This document shows, in pieces, positions 31,436-44,110 of a DNA stretch of 64,000 nt. The DNA is from Karstenula rhodostoma CBS 690.94 (lineage: Eukaryota; Ascomycota; Dothideomycetes; Pleosporales; Didymosphaeriaceae), in contig MU001507.1 in NCBI GenBank assembly GCA_010093485.1, forward strand, positions 375,296-439,295. The letters are read 5' to 3'. The notes beneath the pieces are model-generated. The model was not told where the DNA came from. It worked only from the letters and a program-made list of their open reading frames with translations, and ran no database searches. The position numbers and the translations under genes are program-made. The stretch's first letter is position 1. Each line of letters begins with the position of its first letter.

Positions 31436-33305
31436 AGGAAAGGGCGAGGGACGAGGGACGCATGAGGACGAGGGCTGCTTTGGGTGGAGGTGTGGGTAGC
31501 ACGAAGGCTGTAGAGAGGAAATTCGCGTCCAGCAACACTCGTGTGTGACTTGTGACTTGTTTCAATTCCTCTGGCAGTTGCACCAGTGATTTCCACGGCT
31601 TCGTTGATTAATGCATATTCCCGTAAAGATGCGTATCACCGACCCCCGATCGCAGCCCTATATTGGGAGTCACATGGGCGATGATTGGAACGGCCGAGGG
31701 TCGCACAGGGATCCCGACTGCGGGGTCGCGGGACCTAGATGAACGGGCAAGGGATCAGTTACACGGCATATCTATGCCCACAGTGGAGGGGTAAAAGGTA
31801 ACCGTATATGAAATTTACGACGCTCATCATGATCATGTGGATAGATGGCTGATTACACGCAGCCGAGGGTCTCCCAGGTCGATGTTATTACGCATTTTGG
31901 CGGGCAGCAGACACGAGCAGTGTTGGTGGTGTCGGCCCCGTGGCTTGCAGGAGGTGTGGTTGCTAGATACTCGTCAAAAGAGCATTGGCGATAGTCCTAC
32001 GCCGCACGCAAGGGATGGGGGCGGTCCAACCCAACAGATGTGGCTGCCACGAGGAGTATTGATGCAATTTGGGAAGAATGCAAAGTGAGACAAGCGCATA
32101 CTTGAGATGAGAGCCGTCTTGCGTGGCTCGCTTTGAGCAGGCAACCGCTCTATCGATTCCGTCGTTGAAGACCGCATGACACGCGAAAAGAGGGCATCTT
32201 CCAGAATAGGGTCGCGTCCGGTTGCCCAGGATCGGCTTTCAGAGAGCCATACAGCCGTGCTGCTCCCTCCTCCAGATTCCGGGGCAGCTGGGAAGTTAGA
32301 TTGAGCGGTTGCTGCACGAGGCTCGTCAACCCACCGTCTGCCTCTCGGTGTGCTGAGGACTTGCCGCGTGGTGTGGTGGCTCCTCACCCATTGGCATAGG
32401 GAGGGGGTCGTCTTTTGGGTGGCTTACTATTGGCTTGGCAGGCTTGAAGGAGGCGCCGAAGGCAACTGAAGGATGGTGATATTGCTTACCCACCGACGAC
32501 TGACCGTGGCGCCCCCTTCGCCATGTACCACGCGGGCTGCGGGCGGGCTGCCGAGTATTCTGGTGTGGTTCCTGTCCCGAGCGTCGCGACCACGGCATCT
32601 GCTCCGCCGAAGCGTGAGGGGAGCACGTGTGCCTGACAAAGATACACAGTCCCCTATGAAAGGATGGTTTGGGACGAACGGTCAAGGGGTGACGACTTCT
32701 TCCTCTCAGCTTTAACTCTCCTGGGAGGACCAGAGGCTAGACCTCGCCCAACTGCTTGGTTATATTGGATGGCACGAGCCAGTGTCCGCCCCTGCACTCC
32801 CAAATCACCACTTCTGGGCAAGATGCATGGCGGCGCTTTACCCGACATGTTTTCCTCGACCTGCTCGTCCTTGTCGAGCAGCCGCCAGCGTGGTGGCTTG
32901 CAGGCTTGCAGGCTTGCAGCGTGCGCCCATTCAATGGCGCCATGCGCGCAATGAAATAAGGCGCCGCCCCGTGGCACAGCGCACAAGGCTGTTGCTGTCG
33001 AAGACACGCAGATAACCTCCGGCCACCACCCGTTTACATACTTCTGGCGACGATCGACGCTCGACAATCCTCTCCAACTCCCGTCGCTCCTTTCCCAGTT
33101 CGCCGCCGACACGCTACCGGCCCGTCGCCTGCTGCAAGGAACACCGCAGGACGTCTCCACCCAGTGCCTCCACCCAGTGCCTCCACCCCGAGATCAGAGG
33201 GACCACAACGGAGACGCTCGCCGCACTGAACGCAGCTCACGGTCATGGTGTGCAAGCTGCCACGAGGGGCTTGCAAGTAATTATAGACGTGCTGGTGGGC
33301 TTGAG
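31436..33305. other. Gene-free stretch
   Basis: About 1.87 kb without a gene I can support. Small tandem repeats occur: GGCTTGCA three times at 32895-32918, and a 13-bp unit (CTCCACCCAGTGC) twice at 33155-33180. A long 5' leader of the next gene could lie at its right end. Confidence 0.45.
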
Positions 33306-34530
33306 ATGGCCGTGTTGCGGGAACCACTTCTCGCGAAACGCGACATGGGAACAATGCTGTTTCACCATCAAGCGACCACGGCAGAGCGCCATGGCCTTTT
33401 AAAGTCGTGCCGACGCAGCATCTCCCGTCCTGCGAGGCAATCTCCGCCCATCCACCGCTTCCCTGGCTTGCTGTTGTTGCTCGTGGCGCTGCTATCGTGG
33501 GCCTCTCTGCTCGGAAGCTCAACTGCCTCGGTACTTCCACATGGTGATCAACACTATAGAGCAGGAACTGTGCGCCTCTCGGAACCTCTGGAAGAAACCC
33601 TCGTCCCCGTGTGGAAGGGCCCTTCGCTCCTAATCGACACCAGCGAGCCACCATCCGTTGCGCCGTTAATGCCTCCAGTGTACTATGGAGACGCGACCAG
33701 GACCACCACCGCGCCGCCGTCGAAGCGGTCCCTCCACACTGATGCTAGTGCCAGCGGCGATTTCCAGATTCCCACGGCTTTTGACTCGGCGCTGAACAAC
33801 AACTTCACAAACAACTGTGCGACTTTCTTCAAGACGATGCTACAGAGCGAGACCGTAACTGGCTGCCACCCGTTCTCCTTGATGCTGCGAGTGCGTTCGC
33901 CCCTGGCAAATCCTGCTCGAGACTACGACTGACAGCCCACAGACATCGAACGCGCTGTTCAAAGCCTCTAAATCCCTTGTTCGTATCACGCAAACCCTCG
34001 AGGCGACATGCGCTGCAGACTCGACACAGTGTACAGCCGGGACGAACGAGCTTGCGCGCAAACTGCTCACGGACGATGCATGCAAAGTCGACTACGACAA
34101 CAACAACCCGCAGGTGGTACAAGCTTACAACGGCCTCGTCGCGTACGAGCCTCTGTACCTAGCAAGTTGCCTAAAGGACGATGAGGGCGACTACTGCTAC
34201 GCCAATGCCGTTACCAATACTACATCCCAAGGCGTCGATGCCATTCCCTTTTATCTACCTCTAGGTGTGCCCATGCACAGCGGCGCGCGCCCTACATGCA
34301 ACTCCTGCCTCCAGGACGAAATGGCCATTTTCTCTCAGTTCGCTGCCAACTCCTCGCAGCCCGTCAGCCAGACGTACTCGAGCGCTGCCGATACCATCTC
34401 CATGTATTGTGGATCCGCATTCGTTAACGTCACCGCCGCTCCGCTGAAAGGCGCTGCCTCCACTTCAACCGTCGCCTTTACACCGACGATATCCCTGTTG
34501 ATAATGTTTTTCTTCTTTCTCTTCCAGTAA
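33306..34530 (+). CDS. Secreted/GPI-type cysteine-containing surface protein
   Basis: Exons 33306-33890 and 33943-34530 give 390 aa. The start is uncertain because several in-frame ATGs (33306, 33345, 33354) precede a strong hydrophobic stretch (FPGLLLLLVALLSWASLLGS). That stretch would act as a signal peptide or signal anchor. The mature part has a Pro/Ser/Thr-rich region, then a Cys-bearing domain (FTNNCATFF, ETVTGCHPF, ATCAADSTQC, DDACKVDY, YLASCLKDDEGDYC, ARPTCNSCLQDE) with N-glycosylation sequons. The C-terminus ends in a Ser/Thr region plus the hydrophobic tail LLIMFFFFLFQ, as in GPI-anchor signals. The layout matches an uncharacterised family of fungal cell-surface proteins. A role at the wall or plasma membrane is inferred. 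Confidence 0.8.
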
Positions 34531-35779
34531 TTGGGAGATGCACATTGTCTAATTCTAATGTACATATTACGGGCTTCAACATTTGCGACTATATCAAGTC
34601 ACTCCATTTAGCGACGGCGTTTGGGATGACACAGTTTCTTTGTGTTTACTTGGGCCTTTAGGGCAGGCGGACTACGCGGGATACCCATTGGAGAATCAGA
34701 ATAGAAGAGTGGCTTAATGCCAGGCATCGTGGCAGGACGTTGCGGACAGAAGAGCGGCGGACGCTGTGATTCGGGCAGTAATTTTAGTCATGGAAGGCTT
34801 ATCCTTACCAACAACGTCATCGCTATCGGTGCTATCGCTGTCGATTAGGAAACCTTGGAGCTGGATGAGATGGGATGCCGAGGCGTGGTGGAGGCGTCGC
34901 ACAAAGGTCCTTGAATTTCACTGTAGATATTACACCATCTACCTCTTGCGCCCGCTGGGCACAATATACTCGATCAATTTACCCGATTCTAATAAGGTCG
35001 CTCACCGTGCACACCTTCCGAGACCTTGGTCGCGTTTAGCGTTCTTATGCGAACTCATAGCCACCGGTACCTGCGCGGTACGACGCGTCTTATGCGCGGT
35101 TCGTGTCCCCAACTTGTCTTAGTGCATTGCAGATGGCAGATGTAGGGCCTGAAACAGTCACGTGGACGAATCCTCCATGCGTGGGTCCTGCGGGGGGATC
35201 TCTGAACCACAATCCGAGCCTCAACGTCGCAAAACGGCCCCTGATTGTCCGTGAGTCTCAGCCTCCACGCCGCAATGTCTATGCGAGCCGCTCGCCCGTG
35301 TGCGACGCTCGACTTCAGTCAGTCAGTCTGTCTCCAAGAGCCGGTACTATTACTCTCGTCGTTGATCACGGAGTGGGGAAACGAGCGCATGGGTGGAGCC
35401 AGGAACCACATCCTCTCATCTTACGCCGGAGTATTTTGTGGACGGGAGCACCGGGAATGCAGGAGCGATCGACCCTGTGACAGGCGCAAATCCCAGACGC
35501 CAACGCGTTTGATGGTCTGTCATCTTGCGAGCAGCGGACATCCATGTCTGACATTTGTACATGCGACCGCCAGTTCCCAAGCTCCATCCGACGTCAATGG
35601 CTCTCCATTATCTCTTCATGTACCCCTAATATTTTTTATTTTTTCCACTCTACCTCGCTCCTTTCGCACGTAGTACAGACTTCGGTCTATCCACACTCTC
35701 TATCGCGTCCGTTTCAGCTTCATTCTTTGGCTATCCAGCATTCCGCCATTTCGGTATACCATAGTGAACTTAGGCTACG
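34531..35779. other. Gene-free stretch
   Basis: 1.25 kb with no supported gene. The last 150 bp before 35780 are pyrimidine-rich, as expected for a fungal promoter and leader. Confidence 0.4.
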
Positions 35780-37866
35780 ATGACAGACTATATGACCCAG
35801 CCGGGGCTTAGCCTACCGCCGTCCTCTCGACAGGATATTGTCAGCGCTCTGCTGAACGATTATGGAAACTCGTTCGAGGACGGTGATAGCTCGACGTACG
35901 AGACGTCGCAGGTAGCAGCTTTCAAGGAACTCCCGCCACCGCCGCCGGAGAGAGCAAGAGCAGGGGATTACGATGATGGTAAAGCGTCTTTGGGTGTTCA
36001 GAAAATGAATATGCCCTTCCAACTTCGGGGTAAGTAATATCTCCGGCTCTTTGGTGGATGTTACACATGGCTTGGGTGGATAGTGATGGATCGCTCGTTT
36101 TCGCTCGAGTGTCCATCACGCGACGATGACGAAGGGCTCTACCGCCTCATCTTCAAGCCCTCTCCACTCTCCGGCCACCTGCTATCTGCGGCCTTGTAAG
36201 AGCCACGATTACTAACAGCCTTTCAGTGGACATACCGATATCGCCCGAATCACCAAATGGGTCTAGTACCTCAGACGGCTCTCCATCCAGAATTGTCTCC
36301 CAACGCCTGAAGCGTAGATCGATTCCACGCTCCTTGACATTGACCAGAAGCAACGGATCGACCGCCGAGCTGCCCAATGCTCCTGCGATTGCTTCGCACC
36401 CTGTACCGCAAGATCCCTTTCACACGCCAATCGAAGAGAAGGCACTTCCTCCCCCACCCCCAGAGAAATCTACTCGCCGGCAACAGTCGGCAATGGGCAA
36501 CCAGAGCTCGACAGCGCGGTCTCCACGAAAGGACTCGCTGCATTCGCAAGACGGCAAAGACGATATGGAGCCTGTGAGGAGGAAGCCTCTCCCCAAATTC
36601 ACGTCTTTGGCAGATTTGGGGAACGGTCCTCGAGGTGGCAAAGGTGGACCATTGCCTCAACCGCGCGCTCGCAAGCAGAGTCTCGAGACAGATGCAGAGG
36701 AAAATCGCGGGCGCACTGTGGTACGAACCAGCACAGCTGAACAGCTGCCTCGTGAATCAGCCCCTCCCAAGCTAAGGGAGCAAACCGCTCCAATGGACGT
36801 TCCTCGGATGGCCAATCCCCTCCCGCCAACTCCGAAAGATGAACCGGTCGCCGGCCCCCCGCCTTCATCAAAGAAGCCATTCGGAGGAATGGGCCTCCCC
36901 TCTAACCCCAAGCATAGAAAAGGAAAAAGCGACACGCGCTTCGACGTCTTAAACAGCGCGACGTCCCCACGCGCGCAACAGCTCCCAGCACCACCGCAAA
37001 CCATGACCCCCGGCCCCACACCCACGCCTCGCAAAACCGAAACCATGGGAAATGAGAAAAGCGTGGACCACGCGGCCAGGCTCAGCCCTGAAGAGTCAAA
37101 CAGCCAACTTCGCCCTTTTAGCTTCGAACGCGTCCCCACTTCGGCGCAGCTAAAACAATCCACCCGCGAACCCTCTAGCGACGCGTCCATCAACGCGCCG
37201 CCTCCCGCCTCACATCCACAACCACAACCTCCCTCACCACCCTCCCCTCCCGCCTCCCACACCCCCCTCTCACCCGCCTCCCCCCCACGATCGCCACCGC
37301 GCCACCAGCCGCCCCCACCCGCCTTCGCGAGCCTCCCCTCCCAACGCCGATCCCCAACCTCCGACCCAGCCATGTCCTCCGACTCGTCGCCCGCGACGCC
37401 GCCCTTTGTCCCCCTGACGGACACCCCCGCGCCCGTCTCCGGCGCCCCCATCACCCACAAGCACCACGCGTGCTACTCGCAGCACGCGACCTTTGTGTGG
37501 AGCCGCAACGACTTCCAGCCCATGGCGTGCATGATCTGCGCGAAGAACGATTCCGACCGCCGCTGGGCGTGCGTGTGGTGCTACCTGCGCATCTGCGCCG
37601 AGTGCAGCGTCGAGCTGCAGAAAGAGCCCGGGCGGCGGCTGCAGGGCGTGCTGGAGCGGCGGGCGGCGGCTGCGGGGGATGCGTATGAGGACGACGAGGA
37701 GCCGATGCATCCTGGGTTTGAGGGGGATGCGAATGGGGCTGTCAATGGCGGTGCTGGTGTGAGTGCCGGTGTGAATGGTAAGAAGCATGATAGTGGGACT
37801 GCGAATCCGAGTTTTGTGGTGTGGGATGCTGATGCTGAGGGTGTAGGTGAGCGGGTGGGCTTTTAG
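35780..37866 (+). CDS. Proline-rich protein with C-terminal cysteine-rich (zinc-type) module
   Basis: Exons 35780-36029 and 36227-37866 give 629 aa. Most of the protein is disordered, rich in Pro, Ser, Lys and Arg, with repeated proline clusters (LPPPPPE twice, PPSPPSPP). Near residues 490-560 lies an ordered segment, HKHHACYSQHATFVWSRNDF followed by MACMICAKNDSDRRWACVWC and CAECS. Its cysteines follow C-x2-C-x10-C-x2-C-x4-C-x2-C and would suit two zinc ions. I know this type only as a conserved fungal hypothetical family. Adaptor or signalling roles are possible given the SH3-ligand-like proline motifs. The intron is 197 nt, unusually long for this window, and holds a readable alternative segment. 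Confidence 0.8.
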
Positions 37867-40019
37867 CTGAGCTTCGCTCAGCTAAGCTCTGCTGTGAAGG
37901 TGTATAGATTTCTTATGTGTTTGGGTTGGGACTGGCAGCGCCAGCGTTGGGAGACGTATGGCTGGAGTACGGGACGGCGGGGTCGTTTGATATATACCAT
38001 CGCCATGCGAATACAACAACACTGTTCTTTTTTTTTTGTACACGCGCGAGTCGTCGTTTTGGCTGCTTTTGTCTATCACACTTTTTCCGTTCTTAGGCCT
38101 CATCTTCCAGGATGAGGAAGTCTTGCTACAGACCCGAACAACGATGCTGCAGCCCTACATCGCGCCCAGTGCGTCCACCACAATGGCAATCCCAACCGTA
38201 CAAAACAGGTCGGATTTATCACAGGCGCGAGAGCTGCTAAAGAACCGACAGATGGTGATTGTGCAGCGGGGATTTTGCCGTGCAAGGGGGCGTTGCATGG
38301 CAGCCACCCACCTGCCCACTTCAAAGTGGTAAAGGCACTTTCGACTGGTAGATGGAAGCGGAATCTACACTTGCTCCTGGACGGTGAGTTCGTTCGTAAG
38401 CTACTTGTACAGTTTCTGCGTGAGGATGGTGTGGTGGGGGTTGTTCATCGCTCTGTGGCGCCCGTCGCGTGGGCTGTGAGCTATTGGGAAAGTCGCGAGG
38501 AGGTTGCAATCGAGCTCAAGAACGGGAGTTAGTATGATTTTGCGGGGTGAAGATTGCTACCGTGTAGTTTCACCGATAGGAGTTCTGGTGGGCTGTACCA
38601 ATTAGCCCTTTTAGAGTTACTCTTTACCTCTTAGAGAATATAAGAGATTTTAGCCATAGGCGTCAACGCTATATCTTACGGCAATTGGTATTGGAGGTGA
38701 TGAAGAAGGCTAGGATTTATAGACCACCGGAATTCTTGTCGGTGGAACTATACGGTAATGTGGTGGGGTCTGCGTACTACGAGGCCGGAGTGTATACAGA
38801 CACACAGTCTAAATTCTGGGATAATCGTCTATGCTCGTTCGTGACCTCGGGATGGAAGTGCTGTGTCAGGTGGCCTGGTCGTTGGGGATTTAGTGATTAG
38901 TATTTACAGGATGGAGTCAAGAAGTACGCGATGGTGGTCGAAATGGAAGTGGAAAAGCGAACTGACGATGGTCGAAGTGGAAGGGGAGAAGCGAACTGAT
39001 GGTGTTGAGGAAATTTACCGGGCTGTAACGACGATGGAGGGGCGGGCTACTAGGAGAGCTCGGCGCACTAGATACGTGCAGATACATTACATAGACTTCG
39101 TGTTGGGTCGTGAGCGGTGATGAGTTGGTGGGGCGCCTACGGACTTGGGGGAATGGCATGTTGGACACCGGGATAAGGCTGCGGCCTGGCAAAAGCAGGA
39201 TCGGTCTGTACGAGCCAAAGGCAGCCATCATTCATGCTCGTTGTATTGATGCGGGGACGTGCAGTACTGCGCTTCGTTCACGAGACGAGATGCATGTTGG
39301 TCCATAGGTGCCCAATCACCACGTGAGGCGCAGTAAGCCGCAGCTTCAGCCCCTCCTCCCTCCTTGCTTTGGACAACCACATCTGCACCTGGCTCCGCCA
39401 TCCCGCCCGCAGTGGCATACGATACGCAACGGGCGCCCAACGCTTCTCACTGTGAAGGTGGGCACAATGATTAGCAAGCAGTCCATGGGCTGACCCGGGT
39501 CGGTTTTCCTCTCTCGCTCACCGGTTCCGGAGCACAAGACTCCAAGCGCTGGCCATAAATTTGAGGCTCGTATCTTTCAGCCCCCCCGTCCTCAGCTTGG
39601 CCTCTGAGCAGCCCGCACATGTCCCAACACGGGCTGGTCCCACCCTGACCGGCCCACGCCTTACCGCAAACAGGCCATCTGCGCCACGCCCGCCCGAGCC
39701 ACACGGCCTGCCATTCGACCACGCCTGGTATGCTCGCTAGCCCCCGTCGCTGTGTTACGAGCGAGCGATGCGAAGAGAGGACTGGTGCCGTGTAGATCAT
39801 TGGCCGTAGACGGCGAGTGCAGACGAGTACGACAGTCGGAGACATTGGCACCGAGGGCGCAGGCTACAATTAGAAACAGCATGCGTCTGTGTGAGTCGAG
39901 TCGCCGTGGGTTTAAGACGGCGTGCCCACGCTGCTCGAGCCTGGTGTTTGGCCAGACGTACTTTTTTCCCAGTATCGACAGGAGTTGTTACCTTCTTGGC
40001 TTCTGCACGACCGTTAGCA
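37867..40019. other. Gene-free stretch
   Basis: About 2.15 kb with no gene I can support. An open frame at 38685-38900 is short and unlike known families. The run of T residues near 38026 and an A+T-rich patch around 38600-38670 are the only compositional features. Confidence 0.45.
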
Positions 40020-41182
40020 ATGGCCGACGGACAACACCCGTGTGTATTGTGTGGGAAACAGTGCGAGCAAGGCTGACCGTGTGCATTCAGATCGCTTGTA
40101 CCTCGCTGGACTGTCGCTGTACATGCCGTCCAGATCCTTTTCGCCATCGTGATCCTGGGTTTCGATGCGTACGGCATCAAGTACATCGCCTACAATGCCC
40201 TCATCTTCTCCCTCGTAGTGGTAAGCCAACTGCTCCACGCTTCCCATTCTCGTCGCTGACGTAGAACGACAGTGCCTCTGCACAATGGCCGTGGGCGCCT
40301 ACCTCATCGCTTCACAGACCATCTTCCCCAAGATGTACAACGTCTACATTGCCTTGGCAGTGCACGTATGGCTGCTCATCTTCTGGGTTGTTGATCTCGG
40401 CCTGGTTGCCAATCTCGCTGCCATGTGGGGTCGAGGTGACTACTGCTTCACCACCTCCTACGGATGTACGTACAAACTCCCTCCACCAAGCAGAGAATAG
40501 CACTGACGATGCAATCCACCACAGTCGGCTCGACCTACTGCTACCTCAAGCGGGACCTGATCAAGAGAGACGACTACACAACCTTCGGCGCCTACTACGG
40601 CGTCCTAACCGCCGGCGCCGTCTTCGCAGCCGTCCAACTGTATGCCCATCCCCCCTCCCTCACCCCCTCCCACTAACAACCCCAAGCGTAACCTGGGCCC
40701 TCACCGGTATCCTCCTCATCCTCGCCTGGAACAAGCAACGCGTCGCCGGAACCACCACCACGCACCACTCGGGACCCCCACAGTACCAAAACAACGGCCA
40801 ATCCGTCCCAATGGAGAAGTACGACCAGCCCTCCACCTCCGCCCCCACCCCCGGCCCGCAGTACGGCGTCCCACAACCACAGTACGCCAGCCCGCAACCG
40901 CAGTACGCGCAGCCCGCGCAGCCGCACTTCACCGGCGCCCCCTACGCCCAGGACCCCGTCCAGCGCCAGGACACCGTCAGCCCCGTCTCGCACGCCGGCG
41001 GCTACGCCCAGGGCCACAACCACAACCACAACCCCAGCGTCTCGGGCGTCAGCTCGCCCCAGCACACGGGCCAGCCTGCATACCCCCCTACTCCGCAGCA
41101 GCAGGCGTATCCGCAGAACGCGGCCGAGGTCCACACGGACCCGTATAACCCTAATGTTCCCGAGTTGCCGAATCATAGGTGA
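40020..41182 (+). CDS. MARVEL-domain membrane protein
   Basis: Five exons (40020-40039, 40091-40220, 40273-40465, 40525-40639, 40687-41182) give 317 aa. The 20-nt first exon (MADGQHP) was found by phase matching to the second. Four hydrophobic segments form the MARVEL core: TVAVHAVQILFAIVILGFDA, ALIFSLVVCLCTMAVGAYLI, IALAVHVWLLIFWVVDLGLV and, after YCYLKRDLIKRDDY, FGAYYGVLTAGAVFAAVQLV. The C-terminal 130 residues are hydrophilic and rich in Pro, Gln and Tyr, with repeated PQY units (QPQYASPQPQYAQPAQP). MARVEL proteins organise membrane domains, such as eisosomes or secretory vesicles; the specific role here is unknown. Confidence 0.88.
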
Positions 41183-42998
41183 GCGGCAGCGGGGATGAGT
41201 CTTTGCGTGGAATATCTAGTAGGGAGGGGGAGGGACGGGGATATGTAGACTGACAGTCGGCGTGACGTATGAGATACCCTTTATCCAAGCACGCCTGCGT
41301 TTTCATTCTTGACTCGCTCGTGCGGTGAAATGTGTGCCCGTCTCTCGCCGGGCATGTAAGTCGTAGGAGATGGCCAGGCGGTGTGAGCGTTGCCGGGGAG
41401 TTGAGAAGGACAGAGGGTGGCATCTAGACGCCTCAACTAACCCGACGTCGTCACAGCACCGGATCATAGCAGCTACACGGCGAACAAACTACACATCTAT
41501 CTATGTGCCACTTCGCTGTCTAAAGTCCGCTTGCCCTTCCATTCCGCTCACCTCTTTCGGCTCGGGTTCGCCCTTGCACCACGGAATTCTTGACTGTGTA
41601 AGAGGGTCGGCGCTTGGGTCGCTATCACGGTCGCTATGGCAGGATTGATTATCACACAGTTAGTACCTCCTCACCACGACAGACCATGGCAAGGATGGCG
41701 TCGCGGGTGCCGATGGAGAGGCCGAGTCTTCTTCCAGCCACAGCCTACGTCTTCTACCTCGATCTTTCTCGCCAAGGACATCTTGTATTCAGCACTCATA
41801 TCCCCTCCCAGCGCAATTCCCACTTGAACATCCAGCGACCCGGGGTCACCCGCCCTTTGAGGCCTTCCCACCACACACCACACACCCCATCCCATATCCC
41901 CCACAACCCCCGCACGTCCGTATCTCTCCTTTGCCGGAGACACCATCCATCACCACCTCGCAACGCCACACTCCCCAACGACAAGAGTAGCTACCCCCAA
42001 CTATGTCACGCTCCCCAACGTATCAGTCTTGCCTTTCCCCCAAAACCCCCCTCCACCCAGCGAGTCGAGCAAAAGCGGAAAGAAAAAGGGGTAGGAGAGA
42101 CGTTACTGCACACGCCATGCACAGGGTGCGGTATTTGTTGGGGATGGTAGTGTCCGCACGACTTGCCACGGGAAATGAGCTTGGCGGGTGGTGTGGCGGA
42201 TACGAAGGCAGGGAGGGCCATGAGGGGGCCGCGGGGAGACGCGATATCGTGGCTGGATTGGATTGGATTGGATTGGATTGGGGTGTTGTGTTATACTGGT
42301 GTAATAGGGTGGAGCTTGCTGAGCTTCTCAGTCCTGGCGGTTTGGTGATGGCGACAGTGGACATCGCTCTGGGGAACTGCCGTCGTTCTGATGTACTTGC
42401 TCTGACTCAAACACTCGTAAGTGAACGAGGCGAAGAACGAAGCGCTCTGGCGTCACGGGACTGTCCTGCACTGTAGACATGGTAACGAAAGTTGACCACA
42501 TCGAACACCTCGTCCCTCGTTTAGGGGAATGCATGCACAGTAAGGAACGGGTCTCTGTGAGTACGCACACAGCAACGCGATCACATCACCAGTACAGAGA
42601 CGACCCAGTAAAAAATCAATACTTCAATAATATCGCTACGAAACGACGCTTCCCAGCCGCGCAAGCCGGCAGAACTGTCTTCTGTTTTTCCGAACCAGGA
42701 AAAAAAAAACGCGCTATCCAACGTGTTCAATTACAAGATATCAGGCCTGGCGCCGTCGGCGCCGAGCAAAGTAAATAGAATGCGATCTCGAGCTCAAAGC
42801 CCCGAGACTGCATCGTGCGCAATTTTCAACAATCAAAGAAACGCTGAGAGATGGATGGATGGTGGCGACGCCGCATAGCCACCAAGGGTATTATACAGAG
42901 CACCAGGCCGGCCATGAGAATGCGAGAGAAATGAAAAGAGACGATAGGTGCGTGGGTGCGTTGCGGATGGCGGATATATGGATGGGGATCGAGGCAGC
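41183..42998. other. Gene-free stretch between convergent genes
   Basis: About 1.8 kb with no supported gene. A (GGATT)5 microsatellite lies at 42256-42280. The 178-codon open frame at 41614-42150 is Pro/His-rich and looks random. Confidence 0.45.
42256..42280 (+). repeat. (GGATT)5 microsatellite
   Basis: Five perfect GGATT units followed by GGGG. Confidence 0.9.
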
Positions 42999-44110
42999 TT
43001 ATTTCTTGTTGATGCTGACCACAACGCCGACTATGATGGCGATGATAATGATGATGATGATGACGATGAGGAGGCACCACCACTTCTTGCGGCGCGCGCT
43101 GCGGGCCTTTTCGATGGCACCGCCGATTTCGGTGTTGGCCTGAACGACGTTCTCGTGGATCTCCTCTCCTTTTGCCTCGATATTCTCCACGAGGGGCTCT
43201 TGCTGCATGACGATCTGGTCGAGCTCCGTGAAGAGCTGGGTAAGTTCAATCATCTGTTCCTCGATCTTCTTGATGGCATCGTGTCGCTCCCTCACTTCAC
43301 GCAGAGTAGAGTTTGCTTGGCCCTGGCGATTCGAGGTCATAAGCTGGATACTTGTTAGCGGCTGAACATGATTTGGTTTTGAGGCCTCCAGCGCTAAATA
43401 AATCGCGCTGTGATAGAACAGAGTGGCCAGAAATAAAACAGAGACGTAATGGAGCCCAAACTTACGGCCTGCGTAAAAACACCCTCGTCGTTGGTTCCGA
43501 GAGCACCTTGTACCTCCTCCTCAGAGGCTTCTGGGTTCACGATGCGGTATTGACGCTTGAAAGATTCCTCCTGGTCTCGTCGGTGTTCCTTTTCCAGGTT
43601 CATATAGCGATTCATGGTTGCCTTCAATCTACGGTCGACCTTGCCGACCTGGGGAGCATTTCGGGGGTTGCCAGACTCGGGCTTCGACTTGATGTTCTTG
43701 ACACGGGTCACGAGAGCGCGGTAGCCGGTCATGACCTGCGAGGTGAGGCCCTCGACTTCGCGTGAGGACGTGTTTGTGCTCTGCATGGCCCGCTTACTAG
43801 CCCGCTCGAGGTCGTCTAGCTGCGAATCGAGCTGGTCCAGGGCGCGGTCGACCTCGCGGCACTCATTGAGGATCGCATTGGGGTCTGCGCCGCCTTGCTG
43901 CTGGCCGTAGGGCTGCATCTCAACAGCGCTCGCTGCACCTTGTCAGCCTGAATGGAGCAAGAACACGCCTGTCCACATACGATCGTCATATCGGCCCTGA
44001 GCGTAGTTGTTAAAGCGGGGGTCCTGCGCGCCGCCGTCTTCGCGCTGTTCGTAAGGGTTCGCGCCGTAGCCCATCTGCTGGTAGCCTCCGTTGCCGTACT
44101 GCGATGCCAT
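42999..44110 (-). CDS. SSO1: Syntaxin-type plasma-membrane t-SNARE (Sso1/2-like)
   Basis: Exons 44110-43981, 43932-43466 and 43343-42999 give 313 aa. The N-terminus is Gln/Gly/Tyr-rich (MASQYGNGGYQQMGYGANPY). A three-helix Habc region follows (AILNECREVDRALDQLDSQL to YMNLEKEHRRDQEESFKRQY). Next comes the Qa-SNARE helix from TLREVRERHDAIKKIEEQMI through LTQLFTELDQIVMQQEPLVE to EIGGAIEKARSARRKK. The protein ends in a tail anchor, WWCLLIVIIIIIIIAIIVGV. This is the order of yeast Sso1/Sso2, which pair with Sec9 and Snc1/2 to fuse secretory vesicles at the plasma membrane. The position and content of the SNARE motif leave little doubt. The symbol is given by analogy. Confidence 0.93.

Noticed and set aside
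36084..36199. Extra constitutive exon in the proline-rich gene
   Set aside because: Including it puts the main second exon out of frame; kept only as a possible alternative isoform.
41614..42150. 178-codon frame as a gene
   Set aside because: Low-complexity Pro/His/Ser translation, no splice logic and no recognisable motif.
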